A stretch of 64,000 nucleotides of DNA, from positions 2,674,501 to 2,738,500 of the forward strand of contig NZ_CP017014.1 in NCBI RefSeq assembly GCF_001767395.1, read 5' to 3'. The DNA is from Rhodococcus sp. WMMA185. GTDB lineage: Bacteria > Actinomycetota > Actinomycetes > Mycobacteriales > Mycobacteriaceae. Positions 36,641 to 46,153 of this stretch are shown here, in pieces (position 1 is the stretch's first letter; every line of letters starts with the position of its first letter). The translations under genes were made by a program, and so were the position numbers. Below the pieces are notes generated by a model. It did no database searches, was not told the DNA's origin, and saw nothing but the letters and a program-made list of their open reading frames with translations.

Positions 36641-37801
36641 TCAGTACGACTTCGGCAAGCCCAGTGAATGCTGGGACACGAAGTTCAAGACCATCTCGCG
36701 GCTCACCGGCGCGACCCGCCCGATCCGCGCCGCTCCGAGCATGGCGGCGAGGCCGTACTCCTTGGTGAGACCGGCACCGCCGTGGGTCTGGATCGCCTGG
36801 TCGAGAGCCTTGATGCTGGCCTCCGCCGCCGCATACTTGGCCATGTTGGCCGCCTCGGCGGCGCCGAAGTCGTCTCCACTGTCGTAGAGCACAGCCGCCT
36901 TCTGCATCATGAGCTTGGCGAGTTCGAGTTCGATCTTGGCCTGCGCCAGTGGATGCGAGATCCCCTGATGGGCACCGATCGGGTCCTTCCAGACCGTACG
37001 TTGCTTGGCGAAGTCGACCGCGGCGTCGAGGGCATAGCGACCGACGCCGATTGCCATCGCCGTGGCGAGGATGCGCTCGGGGTTGAGCCCGGCGAACAGC
37101 TGCATCAGCGCCGCGTCCGCCTCTCCCACCAGTGCGTCCGCGGGAAGCCGGACGTCGTCGAGGAAGAGCATGAACTGGTGGTCGGGTTCGATGATGTCCA
37201 TCTCCACCGGCGTCTTCACGAAATTCTCGGCGTCGGTGGGGACGATGAACAGCGCCGGCTTCAACTTTCCGGTCTTGGAATCTTCGGTCCTGGCGACGAT
37301 CAGTACGGCATCGGCCTGATCGACACCCGAGATGTAGATCTTGTTTCCAGTCAGCAGCCAGTCTTCGCCATCGCGTCGCGCCGTGGTCGTGATCTGGTGC
37401 GAGTTGGAGCCGGCATCGGCCTCGGTGATGCCGAAGGCCATGATCTTCGAACCGTCAGCGAGACCGGTCAGCCACTTCTGCTTTTGATCCTCGGTACCGT
37501 ACTTGCCGATGATCGTGCCGCAGATGGCCGGCGACACCACGACCAACAGCAAGCCTGCACCGTGGGCCGCAAGCTCCTCCTGGACCAGGGCGAGCTCGTA
37601 GATGCCCGCGCCGCCACCACCGTATTCCTCGGGCAGGTTGACCCCGAGGAAGCCGAGCTTGCCTGCCTCGTTCCACAATTCGGTCAACGGCTCTCCACGC
37701 CGCGCCTTCGGCAGCACGTAGTCGATGTAGTTGAAGCGCTCCCCGAGCCGGGACACCGAGGCCCGGAGTTCCTTCTGCTCTTCGGTCTCGATGAAACTCA
37801 T
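36641..37801 (-). CDS. Acyl-CoA dehydrogenase (FadE12-type position)
   Basis: A 386-residue acyl-CoA dehydrogenase. FGITEADAGSNSHQITTTARR and GNKIYISGVDQADAVLIVART are the beta domain. The helix-G segment NPERILATAM places a Glu exactly 26 residues before the conserved Arg, the isovaleryl-CoA dehydrogenase arrangement; the usual C-terminal Glu position is replaced (GRVAPVSREM). The helix-G glutamate is typical of enzymes acting on branched or long acyl chains. Its ATG overlaps the stop of the biotin carboxylase gene (ATGA at 37798-37801). Confidence 0.87.
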   Translation of the reverse strand: MSFIETEEQKELRASVSRLGERFNYIDYVLPKARRGEPLTELWNEAGKLGFLGVNLPEEYGGGGAGIYELALVQEELAAHGAGLLLVVVSPAICGTIIGKYGTEDQKQKWLTGLADGSKIMAFGITEADAGSNSHQITTTARRDGEDWLLTGNKIYISGVDQADAVLIVARTEDSKTGKLKPALFIVPTDAENFVKTPVEMDIIEPDHQFMLFLDDVRLPADALVGEADAALMQLFAGLNPERILATAMAIGVGRYALDAAVDFAKQRTVWKDPIGAHQGISHPLAQAKIELELAKLMMQKAAVLYDSGDDFGAAEAANMAKYAAAEASIKALDQAIQTHGGAGLTKEYGLAAMLGAARIGRVAPVSREMVLNFVSQHSLGLPKSY

Positions 37802-39858
37802 GATTCTCCCTCGTGTTCTGCTGTCGATGCTTCCACTACGGCCAATACCGTTCCCACATCCACTTGCTGGCCGGCGGTGACGGACAGATCGCTGATGACA
37901 CCGGCGTTCGGCGCCTTGATCGTGTGCTCCATCTTCATCGCCTCGAGCCAGACGATCGGCTGCCCTGCGACGACGGTGTCACCGACCGCCGCTCCCAGCC
38001 GGATCACGGAACCGGGCATCGGCGCGAGCAGCGAACCCTCGGCCACAACTTCGCTCGGGTCGGTGAAGCGCGGCGTCGCGTGCAGGCTCACCGGCCCGAG
38101 TGCCGAGTCCACGAACACGTCGTCGCCGTATCGCGCCACGTCGAATGTCCGCCGCAAGCCGTCGACCTCGAGCGCGACGTGCCGCGAAGCCGCCGACACG
38201 AGCGTGACGTTTTCGAACTCGTCGGCCCGAAGCCCCGATCGGGTGAGGAGATACCGGATCTCGATGTCACCGCCGCGCCCCGAAAAGGTCTTACTCTGCG
38301 GCGCGGAAGCCAGGTTTCGCCACCCACTGGGCACAGACGTGTTCACCGAGGCGACGTCGCGGTTGTGTGCGGCGTCGGCGAGCGCGGCAGCCAGTGCAGA
38401 CAGCCTCTCGGTCTCGGTCGATGCCAGCGGTCGCGACAGCACGTCCAGCGAGTGGGTGTCGAAGAAAGCGGTGTCGGTGTCGCCTGCGAGGAAGGCCGGA
38501 TGACGGAGCACGTTGACCAGCAGGTCTCGGTTGGTGCGCAATCCGTGAATCTTTGCGCGGCTCAACGCTGCGGCGAGCCGGGTGGCCGCCTGCGTGCGCG
38601 TGGGTGCAAACGAGATGACCTTTGCGAGCATCGGGTCGTAGTGCACGCCGACCGTCGAACCGTCGACCACACCGGAATCGAGTCGGATACCCGGTGACCG
38701 AAGGACGTCGAATTCGACGGCAGGCTCAGCCATTTCGATGCGGTATACCGGCCCGCTCTGCGGCTGCCAGTTCTGCGTCGGATCCTCGGCGTACAACCGG
38801 ACCTCGATGGAATGACCGGACACTGTGGTCGATTCGGCACCGAGAGCGTGCCCCGTGGCCACTTGCAGCTGCAGCTCCACCAGGTCGAGTCCGGTAGTGC
38901 ATTCGGTGACCGGATGCTCGACCTGCAACCGGGTGTTCATCTCGAGGAAGTAGAAGTCGCCTGCATCCGCATCATCTCCCCCTCGCTCCGCTCGACCGGA
39001 CGCCAGGAACTCGACCGTACCGGCACCCTCGTAGTCGATGGCCTTCGCGGCGAGCCTGGCTGCCTCGAAAAGCCTGTCCCGCATACCGGGACGAGCGTCG
39101 ACCAACGGTGACGGCGCCTCTTCGACCACCTTCTGGTGACGACGCTGGATCGAGCACTCCCGCTCCCCGACGGCCCATACCGCTCCGTGCCGGTCCGCCA
39201 TGACCTGGACCTCGATGTGCCTGCCCGTCTCGAGGTATCGCTCACAGAAGACGGTCGGGTCGCCGAAGGCCGACTGCGCTTCGCGGCGTGCGGCTTCGAG
39301 TTGCTCCGGCAAGTCCTCGAGTGCACGCACCACACGCATGCCGCGGCCCCCGCCTCCCGCGGAGGCCTTCACGAGAACCGGCAGATCGGCCTCGGTGACG
39401 GAATCGGGGTCGAGTTCGGCGAGCACCGGCACCCCGGCAGTGGCCATCATCTTCTTGGACTCCACTTTGGAGCCCATCATCTCGATGGCCGGCGGCGGCG
39501 GACCGATCCAGGTCAGTCCTGCCTCGATGACGGCGCTCGCAAACCCCGCGTTTTCCGAGAGAAATCCGTAGCCGGGATGTATAGCGTCCGCACCGGCGCG
39601 CAGTGCAGCCTCGATGACGAGGTCGCCGCGAAGATACGTATCTGCGGGACTGCTTCCCGGCAGCCGGACCGCGATATCCGCTTCCGCGGCGTGAGGGCTC
39701 TGGGCGTCAGGGTCCGAGTACACGGCGACGGTACCAATGCCCGCGCGCCGACAAGTAGCGAAGATACGCCGCGCGATCTCGCCGCGGTTGGCGACCAGCA
39801 CGGACGTGATCGTGCCGGGTACGAGCGGAGCGGTGGGGGTAGTCAACACAGTCCTCAC
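37798..39858 (-). CDS. accA2: Acyl-CoA carboxylase alpha subunit: biotin carboxylase and biotin carrier (AccA2-type)
   Basis: A 686-residue subunit that carboxylates biotin with ATP and bicarbonate and carries it to the carboxyltransferase. SVLVANRGEIARRIFATCRR starts the biotin carboxylase domain; GGGGRGMR is the ATP grip; ERECSIQRRHQKVVEE and EMNTRLQVEHPVTE are catalytic segments. The last 75 residues are the carrier domain, with the biotinyl-lysine in EAMKMEH. GTG at 39858 overlaps the accD stop (GTGA). By gene order it matches accA2 (Rv0973c) of M. tuberculosis; methylcrotonyl-, geranyl- or another branched acyl-CoA are possible substrates. Confidence 0.9.
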   Translation of the reverse strand: MRTVLTTPTAPLVPGTITSVLVANRGEIARRIFATCRRAGIGTVAVYSDPDAQSPHAAEADIAVRLPGSSPADTYLRGDLVIEAALRAGADAIHPGYGFLSENAGFASAVIEAGLTWIGPPPPAIEMMGSKVESKKMMATAGVPVLAELDPDSVTEADLPVLVKASAGGGGRGMRVVRALEDLPEQLEAARREAQSAFGDPTVFCERYLETGRHIEVQVMADRHGAVWAVGERECSIQRRHQKVVEEAPSPLVDARPGMRDRLFEAARLAAKAIDYEGAGTVEFLASGRAERGGDDADAGDFYFLEMNTRLQVEHPVTECTTGLDLVELQLQVATGHALGAESTTVSGHSIEVRLYAEDPTQNWQPQSGPVYRIEMAEPAVEFDVLRSPGIRLDSGVVDGSTVGVHYDPMLAKVISFAPTRTQAATRLAAALSRAKIHGLRTNRDLLVNVLRHPAFLAGDTDTAFFDTHSLDVLSRPLASTETERLSALAAALADAAHNRDVASVNTSVPSGWRNLASAPQSKTFSGRGGDIEIRYLLTRSGLRADEFENVTLVSAASRHVALEVDGLRRTFDVARYGDDVFVDSALGPVSLHATPRFTDPSEVVAEGSLLAPMPGSVIRLGAAVGDTVVAGQPIVWLEAMKMEHTIKAPNAGVISDLSVTAGQQVDVGTVLAVVEASTAEHEGES

Positions 39859-41453
39859 ATCCGGAAGACGCCGAAGTTCTCGGCGCCCTTGATCGGGGCG
39901 TTGGCAATGGCCGACAGACACATTCCCACCACCGTTCGAGTATCGCGTGGATCGATCACGCCGTCGTCATAGAGCCTGCCGGACAAGAACATCGGCACCG
40001 ACTCGGCTTCGATCTGGTTTTCGATCATCGCCCGCATGCCTGCGTCGGCCTCCTCGTCGAAGGCCTGTCCACGTGCCTCCGCCGAGGCGCGGCTGACGAT
40101 CGAGATCACACCGGCGAGTTGAGCACCGCCCATCACCGCGGACTTGGAACTCGGCCAGGCAAACAGGAACCGCGGGTCGAATGCGCGCCCGCACATGCCG
40201 TAGTGTCCGGCGCCGTACGACGCACCGAGCAGGATCGAGATGTGCGGCACCTTCGAATTGGACACCGCATTGATCATCATCGACCCGTGCTTGATCATGC
40301 CGCGTTCCTCATATTCCTTACCCACCATGTATCCGGTGGTGTTGTGCAGGAACAGAAGTGGTGTGTTCGACCGGTTTGCGAGCTGGATGAACTGGGTGGC
40401 CTTCTGCGATTCCTCGCTGAACAGCACGCCGCGGGCGTTGGCGAGGATGCCGACCGGATACCCGTGCAGTTCGGCCCACCCGGTGACCAGTGAGGAGCCG
40501 TACATCTGCTTGAACTCGTCGAAGTCGGAACCGTCGACGATGCGCGCAATCACTTCCCGTGGGTCGAACGGGATCTTGAGATCGGCTGGGACGATGCCGA
40601 GAAGTTCCTCCGGGTCCTTGAGCGGTTCGATTACCTCGGCGCGGGGTGCAGGGCCCTGCTTCTTCCAGCCCAGCCGCTTGACGATGTTGCGGCCGATTCG
40701 GATCGCATCCTGCTCGTCGACGGCCAGATAATCGGCGAGACCGGACTTGCGCGCGTGCATCTCCGCACCGCCGAGTGTTTCGTCGTCGGACTCTTCACCG
40801 GTGGCCATCTTCACCAGGGGCGGTCCGGCGAGGAAGACCTTGGATCGTTCCTTGATCATGACGACGTGATCGGACATCCCGGGGATGTAGGCGCCGCCGG
40901 CCGTGGAGTTGCCGAATACCAGCGCGATCGTGGGGATGCCTTCCGCAGACAGCTGCGTAAGGTCTCGGAACATTCGGCCACCCGGAATGAACACCTCCTT
41001 CTGCGTGGGAAGGTCGGCACCCCCGGACTCCACGAGGGAGATGACCGGAAGACGGTTCTGCCGGGCAATGTCGTTGGCTCGAAACCCTTTCCGCAGAGTC
41101 CACGGGTTACTGGTTCCACCCCGTACGGTCGGATCATTGGCGACGATCAGGCACTCGACACCTTCCACCACGCCGATTCCGACGACGGTGCTGCCACCGA
41201 CCGGGAAGTCGCTCCCCCATGCCGCGAGCGGGCACAGCTCGAGGAACGGAGAGTCGGGGTCGAGTAGCAACTCGATCCGTTCCCGCGCCAGGAGCTTTCC
41301 TCGCTTCTTGTGCCGCGCCGTGTACTTCTCCCCGCCACCGGCGAGAACCTTGGCATGCTCGGCCTCGATCTCGGCGAGCTTGCCGGTCATGGCTTCGGCA
41401 GCCTCCGTGTACTCCGCGGAATTCGTGTCGAGCGCCGACTTCAGCGTCGTCAT
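39855..41453 (-). CDS. accD2: Acyl-CoA carboxylase beta (carboxyltransferase) subunit (AccD2-type)
   Basis: A 532-residue carboxyltransferase of the methylcrotonyl/geranyl-CoA carboxylase type. KRGKLLARERIELLLDPDSPFLEL, NDPTVRGGTSNPWTLRKGF, SLVESGGADLPTQKEVF, GNSTAGGAYIPGMSD and VFLAGPPLVKMATGEE are the two crotonase-like halves with acyl-CoA and biotin sites. The GGTSNPWTLRK stretch differs from the GGTYYPITVKK of methylcrotonyl enzymes, so I hesitate to name the substrate. ATG at 41453 overlaps the dehydrogenase stop (ATGA); the frame upstream of it belongs to the shadow of that gene. Position matches accD2 (Rv0974c). Confidence 0.9.
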   Translation of the reverse strand: MTTLKSALDTNSAEYTEAAEAMTGKLAEIEAEHAKVLAGGGEKYTARHKKRGKLLARERIELLLDPDSPFLELCPLAAWGSDFPVGGSTVVGIGVVEGVECLIVANDPTVRGGTSNPWTLRKGFRANDIARQNRLPVISLVESGGADLPTQKEVFIPGGRMFRDLTQLSAEGIPTIALVFGNSTAGGAYIPGMSDHVVMIKERSKVFLAGPPLVKMATGEESDDETLGGAEMHARKSGLADYLAVDEQDAIRIGRNIVKRLGWKKQGPAPRAEVIEPLKDPEELLGIVPADLKIPFDPREVIARIVDGSDFDEFKQMYGSSLVTGWAELHGYPVGILANARGVLFSEESQKATQFIQLANRSNTPLLFLHNTTGYMVGKEYEERGMIKHGSMMINAVSNSKVPHISILLGASYGAGHYGMCGRAFDPRFLFAWPSSKSAVMGGAQLAGVISIVSRASAEARGQAFDEEADAGMRAMIENQIEAESVPMFLSGRLYDDGVIDPRDTRTVVGMCLSAIANAPIKGAENFGVFRM

Positions 41454-42598
41454 GACTGATACCCCAATCTCTTGGCTGCGAGCCCGGTGAGAATCTCGGT
41501 GGTCCCGCCCCCGATACCCAGGATCCGCATGTCGCGGTACTGGCGTTCCACTTCGCTCTCGCGCATGTAACCCAGTCCGCCGAACAACTGAACCGCCTGG
41601 TTGGCGACCCACTCTCCCGCCTCTACAGCGGTGTTCTTCGCGAAACACACCTCCGCGATGAAATCCTCGTTCGTTGTCAGCGACCGCTCCACGAGTGCAC
41701 GGGTATACACCCGCGCGACATCGATCTTGCGTGCCATCTCCGTGACGGTGTTCTGCACCGACTGCCTGCTGATCAGGGGACGCCCGAACGTCTCCCGGTC
41801 CCGGACCCACGCCAACGTCAGATCGAGGCACCGCTGCGCACTCGAGTACGCCTGGACGGCGAGCGCGATTCGCTCGGTGAGAAACGCCTGGGCAATCTGC
41901 GCGAAGCCGCTGTTTTCGGCACCGACGAGATTTGTCACCGGAACCCGTGCGTCGACGAATGACAGCTCCGCGGTATCGGAGGCGCACCACCCCATCTTGT
42001 CGAGTTTGCGGGACACCTCGAATCCCGGTGTCCCCTTCTCGATTACAAGCAGAGAGACACCCTGGGCGCCCGGGCCGCCGGTGCGCACCGCGGTGACCAC
42101 GAAATCCGCCCGAACCGCGGACGTGATGAACGTCTTCGAACCGTTGACGACGAAGTGATCGCCATCGCGCAACGCGGTGGTCCGCAGGTGTCCGACATCG
42201 GACCCCCCGCCCGGCTCCGTGATGGCCAGTGACCCGATGAGTTCCCCGCGTAGCGTCGGGCGCACCCACTTCTCGATCTGGTCCGGATCCCCCGCAGCCA
42301 CCAGGTGTGGCAGTGCGATGCCCGCCGTGAACAGCGACGCGAACGCTCCACCGGACCCCCCGGCCTGGTGGAACTCTTCGCAGATCACGGCCGTATCGAT
42401 CAGATCGCCACCCTCACCGCCGACGGACTCGGGAAAACCTGCCCCGAGCAATCCGAGTTCGGCCGCGTCGCGGTGTAGTGCTCGGGGTAGCTCACCGTCA
42501 CGCTCCCAGTCGCCGAGATGCGGGAGTATCCGTCGCTCGACGAAGCCGCGCACCGTCTTGCGCAGCTCTTGCCGTTCCGGGGAATCCCACGCGCTCAC
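41450..42598 (-). CDS. Acyl-CoA dehydrogenase (FadE13-type position)
   Basis: A 382-residue acyl-CoA dehydrogenase. GSLAITEPGGGSDVGHLRTTA and FVVNGSKTFITSAVRADFVV form the beta domain; LTERIALAVQ has a Glu exactly 26 residues before the Arg of DRETFG, the helix-G catalytic position of isovaleryl-CoA dehydrogenase, and the C-terminal site is GIGGGTTEI, with Gly replacing the medium-chain Glu. This supports a branched-chain or citronellyl-type substrate. GTG at 42598 overlaps the atuA-like stop (GTGA), and its stop overlaps accD. Confidence 0.88.
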   Translation of the reverse strand: MSAWDSPERQELRKTVRGFVERRILPHLGDWERDGELPRALHRDAAELGLLGAGFPESVGGEGGDLIDTAVICEEFHQAGGSGGAFASLFTAGIALPHLVAAGDPDQIEKWVRPTLRGELIGSLAITEPGGGSDVGHLRTTALRDGDHFVVNGSKTFITSAVRADFVVTAVRTGGPGAQGVSLLVIEKGTPGFEVSRKLDKMGWCASDTAELSFVDARVPVTNLVGAENSGFAQIAQAFLTERIALAVQAYSSAQRCLDLTLAWVRDRETFGRPLISRQSVQNTVTEMARKIDVARVYTRALVERSLTTNEDFIAEVCFAKNTAVEAGEWVANQAVQLFGGLGYMRESEVERQYRDMRILGIGGGTTEILTGLAAKRLGYQS

Positions 42599-44298
42599 AG
42601 AGCTTTCCCTTCGAGGAGTTCGTTCGGAACATCGATGTGACGCGAGCGCAGCCACTCGCCGAGTCCCTTGGCCTGCGGGTCGAACCGCGCCTGCGACGCA
42701 ACACCCTGGCCGAGGATTCCCTCGATGACGAAGTTGACTGCGCGCAACTTCGGCAGCACGTACCGCGTGACGGTGAGGTCCGCGGCTTCCGGGAGAAGTC
42801 GCTTCACCTCGTCGACCGTCAGCACGTGCGCGAGCCAGCGCCACTCTTCGTCGGTGCGCACCCACACACCGACGTTCGCGTTGCCGCCCTTGTCACCACT
42901 GCGTGCACCGGCGACCGCGCCCAGCGGGACGCGGGTCGTCGGCCCCGCGTTCAACGGGAGCGGCAGGTCGGGTTCGGCGACGTTCTCGAGGTCACGGACC
43001 TCGGCGGTGGGCTCGACGTCCACGCGTGCGCCGTTTGGCAACACCGCGACGTGCGGCACCTGCTTGGCATCGACATAGCCGGGTGTGAAGACGCCGTAGG
43101 GCTCGCCGTGGCTCGGTGGCGCGGTCAGCGTGAATCCGGGATAGCTCGCAAGAGCGAGTTCCACGGCGACGGAGGAGAACCCTCGCCCCACCACCTTCGG
43201 GTCGGAGTCCCGTACGACGCAGCGCAATAGAGCGCTCGCTGCCTCCTCGGTGTCGGCGTCGGCGTGGTCGGTGCGTGCGAGGGACCAGTCGAGTTCGGCC
43301 GGGCGCCTGACGAGCCCGCCTTCGATCTGACGCTGCACCAGTGCCGCCTTGTCCTCGATGTCGAGGCCGGTGAGAACGAACACGGCCTCGTTCCGGAACC
43401 CTGCAAGGCTGTTCAGCGAGACCTTGAGTCGTGGAGGCGGCGCCTCACCGACTACTCCGCTGATGCGCACGCGATGCGGGCCGACCTGCGTGAGTTCGGC
43501 GGTGTCGATGCGGGCGGTGACGTCCGGTCCGGCGTAGCGGCCGCCGGCTACTTCGTACAGCAGCTGCGCGGTGACGGTGCCGACGGAGACCGCGCCGCCG
43601 GTGCCCGCATGCTTGGTGATCACCGATGAGCCGTCGGCCTCGATCTCGGCGATCGGGAAGCCGGGATGGTCGAGGTCGGCGATCTCGGTGAAGAACGCGT
43701 AGTTACCACCCGTGGCCTGGGTGCCGCACTCGATGACGTGACCGGCCACCACCGCCCCTGCGAGCTGGTCGAAATCGTCGCGTTGCCAGCCGAAGTGCGC
43801 AGCAGCCGGGCCGACGATCACCGACGCGTCGGTGACCCGTCCGGTCACCACGACGTCGGCACCCGCATTCAAGCACTCGACGATGCCCCACGCTCCGAGA
43901 TATGCGTTGGCCGTCAACGGATTTCCGAGTTCGAGCTCGGCCGCACGGGCGATCAGGTCATCACCCTCGACATAAGCGATCTTCGCCGACAGCCCGAGCT
44001 TGTCATTCACCGCGTGCAGGGCATCTGCCAGCCCGGAGGGGTTGAGGCCCCCGGCGTTGGCGACGATCCGCACGCCCTTGTCGAGCGCCAGTCCCAGACA
44101 GTCCTCCGCCTGACGGAGAAACGTCTTGGCGTAGCCGAGGGTTGGATCCTTCATCCGGTCCCGGCCGAGTATCAGCATGGTCAACTCGGCGAGGTAATCG
44201 CCCGTCAAATAGTCGAGTTCGCCCGCTTCGAGCATCTCGCGCATCGCCGACAGGCGGTCGCCATAGAAGCCCGAGCAGTTGCCGATCCGTACGGTCAT
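42595..44298 (-). CDS. AtuA-like protein (DUF1446, acyclic terpene utilisation family)
   Basis: A 567-residue protein of the AtuA/DUF1446 family. It starts [21 protein letters not shown] and contains [37 protein letters not shown] and GATQATGGN-like [13 protein letters not shown]; the C-terminal 100 residues ([16 protein letters not shown]) form the second AtuA domain, fused here in one chain. AtuA is needed for citronellol/geraniol catabolism in Pseudomonas but its reaction is unknown. Orthologue by position of Rv0976c. ATG 44298 overlaps the preceding stop (ATGA). Confidence 0.85.
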   Translation of the reverse strand: MTVRIGNCSGFYGDRLSAMREMLEAGELDYLTGDYLAELTMLILGRDRMKDPTLGYAKTFLRQAEDCLGLALDKGVRIVANAGGLNPSGLADALHAVNDKLGLSAKIAYVEGDDLIARAAELELGNPLTANAYLGAWGIVECLNAGADVVVTGRVTDASVIVGPAAAHFGWQRDDFDQLAGAVVAGHVIECGTQATGGNYAFFTEIADLDHPGFPIAEIEADGSSVITKHAGTGGAVSVGTVTAQLLYEVAGGRYAGPDVTARIDTAELTQVGPHRVRISGVVGEAPPPRLKVSLNSLAGFRNEAVFVLTGLDIEDKAALVQRQIEGGLVRRPAELDWSLARTDHADADTEEAASALLRCVVRDSDPKVVGRGFSSVAVELALASYPGFTLTAPPSHGEPYGVFTPGYVDAKQVPHVAVLPNGARVDVEPTAEVRDLENVAEPDLPLPLNAGPTTRVPLGAVAGARSGDKGGNANVGVWVRTDEEWRWLAHVLTVDEVKRLLPEAADLTVTRYVLPKLRAVNFVIEGILGQGVASQARFDPQAKGLGEWLRSRHIDVPNELLEGKAL

Positions 44299-45086
44299 CG
44301 CGATCCCGCTTCGCGGCCTCCGCCGGCCGGGCCGGCAAACGCCTGCGCGATGTCCAGCCAGGCACCGGCCTCCGGGCCGGTGGCGACGAGGGCCAGATCC
44401 TGCCGGTGAGCGCGCTGGGTAACGAGCAGACAGAAGTCCTCCGCCGGCCCGGTCACCCTCTGAACTGCATCTTCTGGACCCCAGACCCACAGTGAGACCC
44501 CGTCGGGGGCGGTGAGTTCGACTCGGAACTCCTCAGCCGGAGGCGTGAGCCCGTTGACCACGAAGGCGAAGTCGCGGGTACGCACACCGAGGTGGGCGAT
44601 GCTCCTGAGTCGCTCGGTCGGCTTACGTGACACGGACAACGCGTCCGCGACGTCCTGACCGTGTGCCCACGTCTCCATCAATCGGGCGGTCGCCATCGAC
44701 GCCGCCTTCATCGGCGGGCCGTACCAAAGGATCTTCTGTCCGGGGGGAACTGTCATCAGGGCCTCGGCAAGACGCGCCCTCGTCGTACGCCAGTTCGCGA
44801 GCAGTTCCGCGGGTGGGCGCTGTGCGTGCTCTTCTGCGCCGGCGTCGACGAATCCGGCTGGGTTCGACGCAGCCACCGTCAACTGTTCAGTAAAGCCGTC
44901 GGGGTTCGTGATCGCCTGCAGGGCGGCCTCATCCGTCCACAACAGATGTCCGATCTGGTGGGCGATGGTCCAGCCTTCGGCTGGAGTCGGCTCGGCCCAG
45001 CGGGAATCGGGGATACCCGCTACCAGCGCATCCAGCGACTCACTCTCAGCACGCATGTCATCAATGAACCTCTGCAGTTCGACCAT
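44295..45086 (-). CDS. TIGR03084 family protein (DinB/mycothiol-dependent maleylpyruvate isomerase-like)
   Basis: A 263-residue member of the actinobacterial TIGR03084 family. [18 protein letters not shown] and [14 protein letters not shown] supply His and Glu/Asp residues at the DinB-fold metal-binding positions; the C-terminal half ([20 protein letters not shown]) resembles the MDMPI C-terminal domain. Some DinB-fold enzymes use mycothiol or a metal ion; its reaction here is unknown. ATG 45086 is preferred over a longer frame to 45125 that crosses the promoter. It is the first gene of the accA2-type operon, divergent from an SDR gene. Confidence 0.8.
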   Translation of the reverse strand: MVELQRFIDDMRAESESLDALVAGIPDSRWAEPTPAEGWTIAHQIGHLLWTDEAALQAITNPDGFTEQLTVAASNPAGFVDAGAEEHAQRPPAELLANWRTTRARLAEALMTVPPGQKILWYGPPMKAASMATARLMETWAHGQDVADALSVSRKPTERLRSIAHLGVRTRDFAFVVNGLTPPAEEFRVELTAPDGVSLWVWGPEDAVQRVTGPAEDFCLLVTQRAHRQDLALVATGPEAGAWLDIAQAFAGPAGGGREAGSR

Positions 45087-45177
45087 GAGACTAGCATCAC
45101 ACCGTTTGGATAAAAAAGCAAGCACGATTGATTGTTATTTGCATGCATGCCGGGCGCCGACCTGACAGTCTGGTCGC
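45087..45177. promoter_or_regulatory. Divergent promoter region of accA2-type operon and SDR gene
   Basis: This 91-base interval is AT-rich relative to its surroundings. It carries an imperfect inverted repeat with GCAA (45118-45121) and TTGC (45139-45142) ends, the sort of site a TetR protein could bind, and is the only place from which the tightly overlapping operon can be transcribed. The TetR gene at 35069-35731 is the natural candidate regulator. No promoter hexamers are called. Confidence 0.4.
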
Positions 45178-46032
45178 ATGATCCGACAGTTGTTGACCCA
45201 GGCCGCGCTAAACCCACTCCCCTCGCCGCTGGCGTTGGCCTCCCGCCTCCTACCGGAATCCGGCCACACCATCGCCGGAAAAAGGATCCTCGTGACTGGT
45301 GGATCCTCGGGTGTCGGTGAGGCAGCCGCGCGCCGTCTTGCCTCGCTGGGCGCGGAGGTCGTCCTCGTCGCACGCGGTTCCGAAGCGCTCGAAGCCGTCC
45401 GCGACGAAATCCTCGAAGCCGGCTACAACGCGCACGCCGTCTCGGCCGATCTCACCGATCCGGAGTCGGTCGACGCTCTGGTGTCGCATGTACTCGACGA
45501 AATCGGTCCTGTGGATGTTCTGGTCAACAACGCGGGTCGCTCCATCCGGCGGCCGGTCGAGGACTCACTCGAGCGCTTCCACGACTTCGAACGAACCATG
45601 TCCATCAATTACTTCGGCTCGACGCGCCTGACGCTCGCCATACTCCCGTCGATGATCGAACGGGGCGAGGGACACATCATCAATGTCGCCACGTGGGGCG
45701 TACCTGCCGGTGTCATGCCCAAATTCGCCGCGTATCACGCCTCGAAGGCGGCGGTCGGCGCGTTCGGCCGCAGTCTCGGCTCCGAGTTGCACGACCGCGG
45801 AATTGCCGTCACCACGCTCGACTTTCCTCTGGTGCGGACGCCGATGATCGCACCCACCACGGACTACGACGCCATGCCCGCGCTGTCCCCCGACCAGGCG
45901 GCGGAGTGGTTCGTCACTGCGATCCGGACTCGACCGACCGAACTCCTGCCCACCTACGCGGAGGTCTTTCGGATAATCGGCATGTTCGCACCGTTTGCCA
46001 CCGATGCCCTGGTACGGCGCAGTGGCATCTGA
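45178..46032 (+). CDS. Short-chain dehydrogenase/reductase
   Basis: A 284-residue classical SDR. The nucleotide-binding TGGSSGVG is at residues 40-47, VDVLVNNAG near 112-120, and the catalytic Tyr186 and Lys190 in YHASK. The catalytic Ser position appears to be Thr172 (INVATWG), a conservative but uncommon change. It may oxidise an alcohol or hydroxyacyl-CoA intermediate of the divergent operon, similar to AtuG in terpene catabolism, but only its position suggests that. ATG at 45178; the first 30 residues precede the fold. Confidence 0.85.
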   Translation: MIRQLLTQAALNPLPSPLALASRLLPESGHTIAGKRILVTGGSSGVGEAAARRLASLGAEVVLVARGSEALEAVRDEILEAGYNAHAVSADLTDPESVDALVSHVLDEIGPVDVLVNNAGRSIRRPVEDSLERFHDFERTMSINYFGSTRLTLAILPSMIERGEGHIINVATWGVPAGVMPKFAAYHASKAAVGAFGRSLGSELHDRGIAVTTLDFPLVRTPMIAPTTDYDAMPALSPDQAAEWFVTAIRTRPTELLPTYAEVFRIIGMFAPFATDALVRRSGI

Positions 46033-46153
46033 GGAGTGACAGACTGGGACGGTCTCGACCTAGCACCGCACATGCGAGGGAGCCGTCCATGCCCGACGCC
46101 GCGCTCTTTGCCCGCGACGACCGTATCGTCGCCGGTTCGGGTCGCCCGGACCC

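Noticed and set aside
39855-42269. 804-codon version of the carboxyltransferase gene
   Set aside because: The first 272 codons are a shadow of the dehydrogenase gene; the real start overlaps its stop at 41450-41453.
46033-46153. Short frames between SDR and EamA, including a 22-codon MPDAALFARDD frame
   Set aside because: It looked like a possible remnant of a thioesterase N-terminus, but is too short to support.
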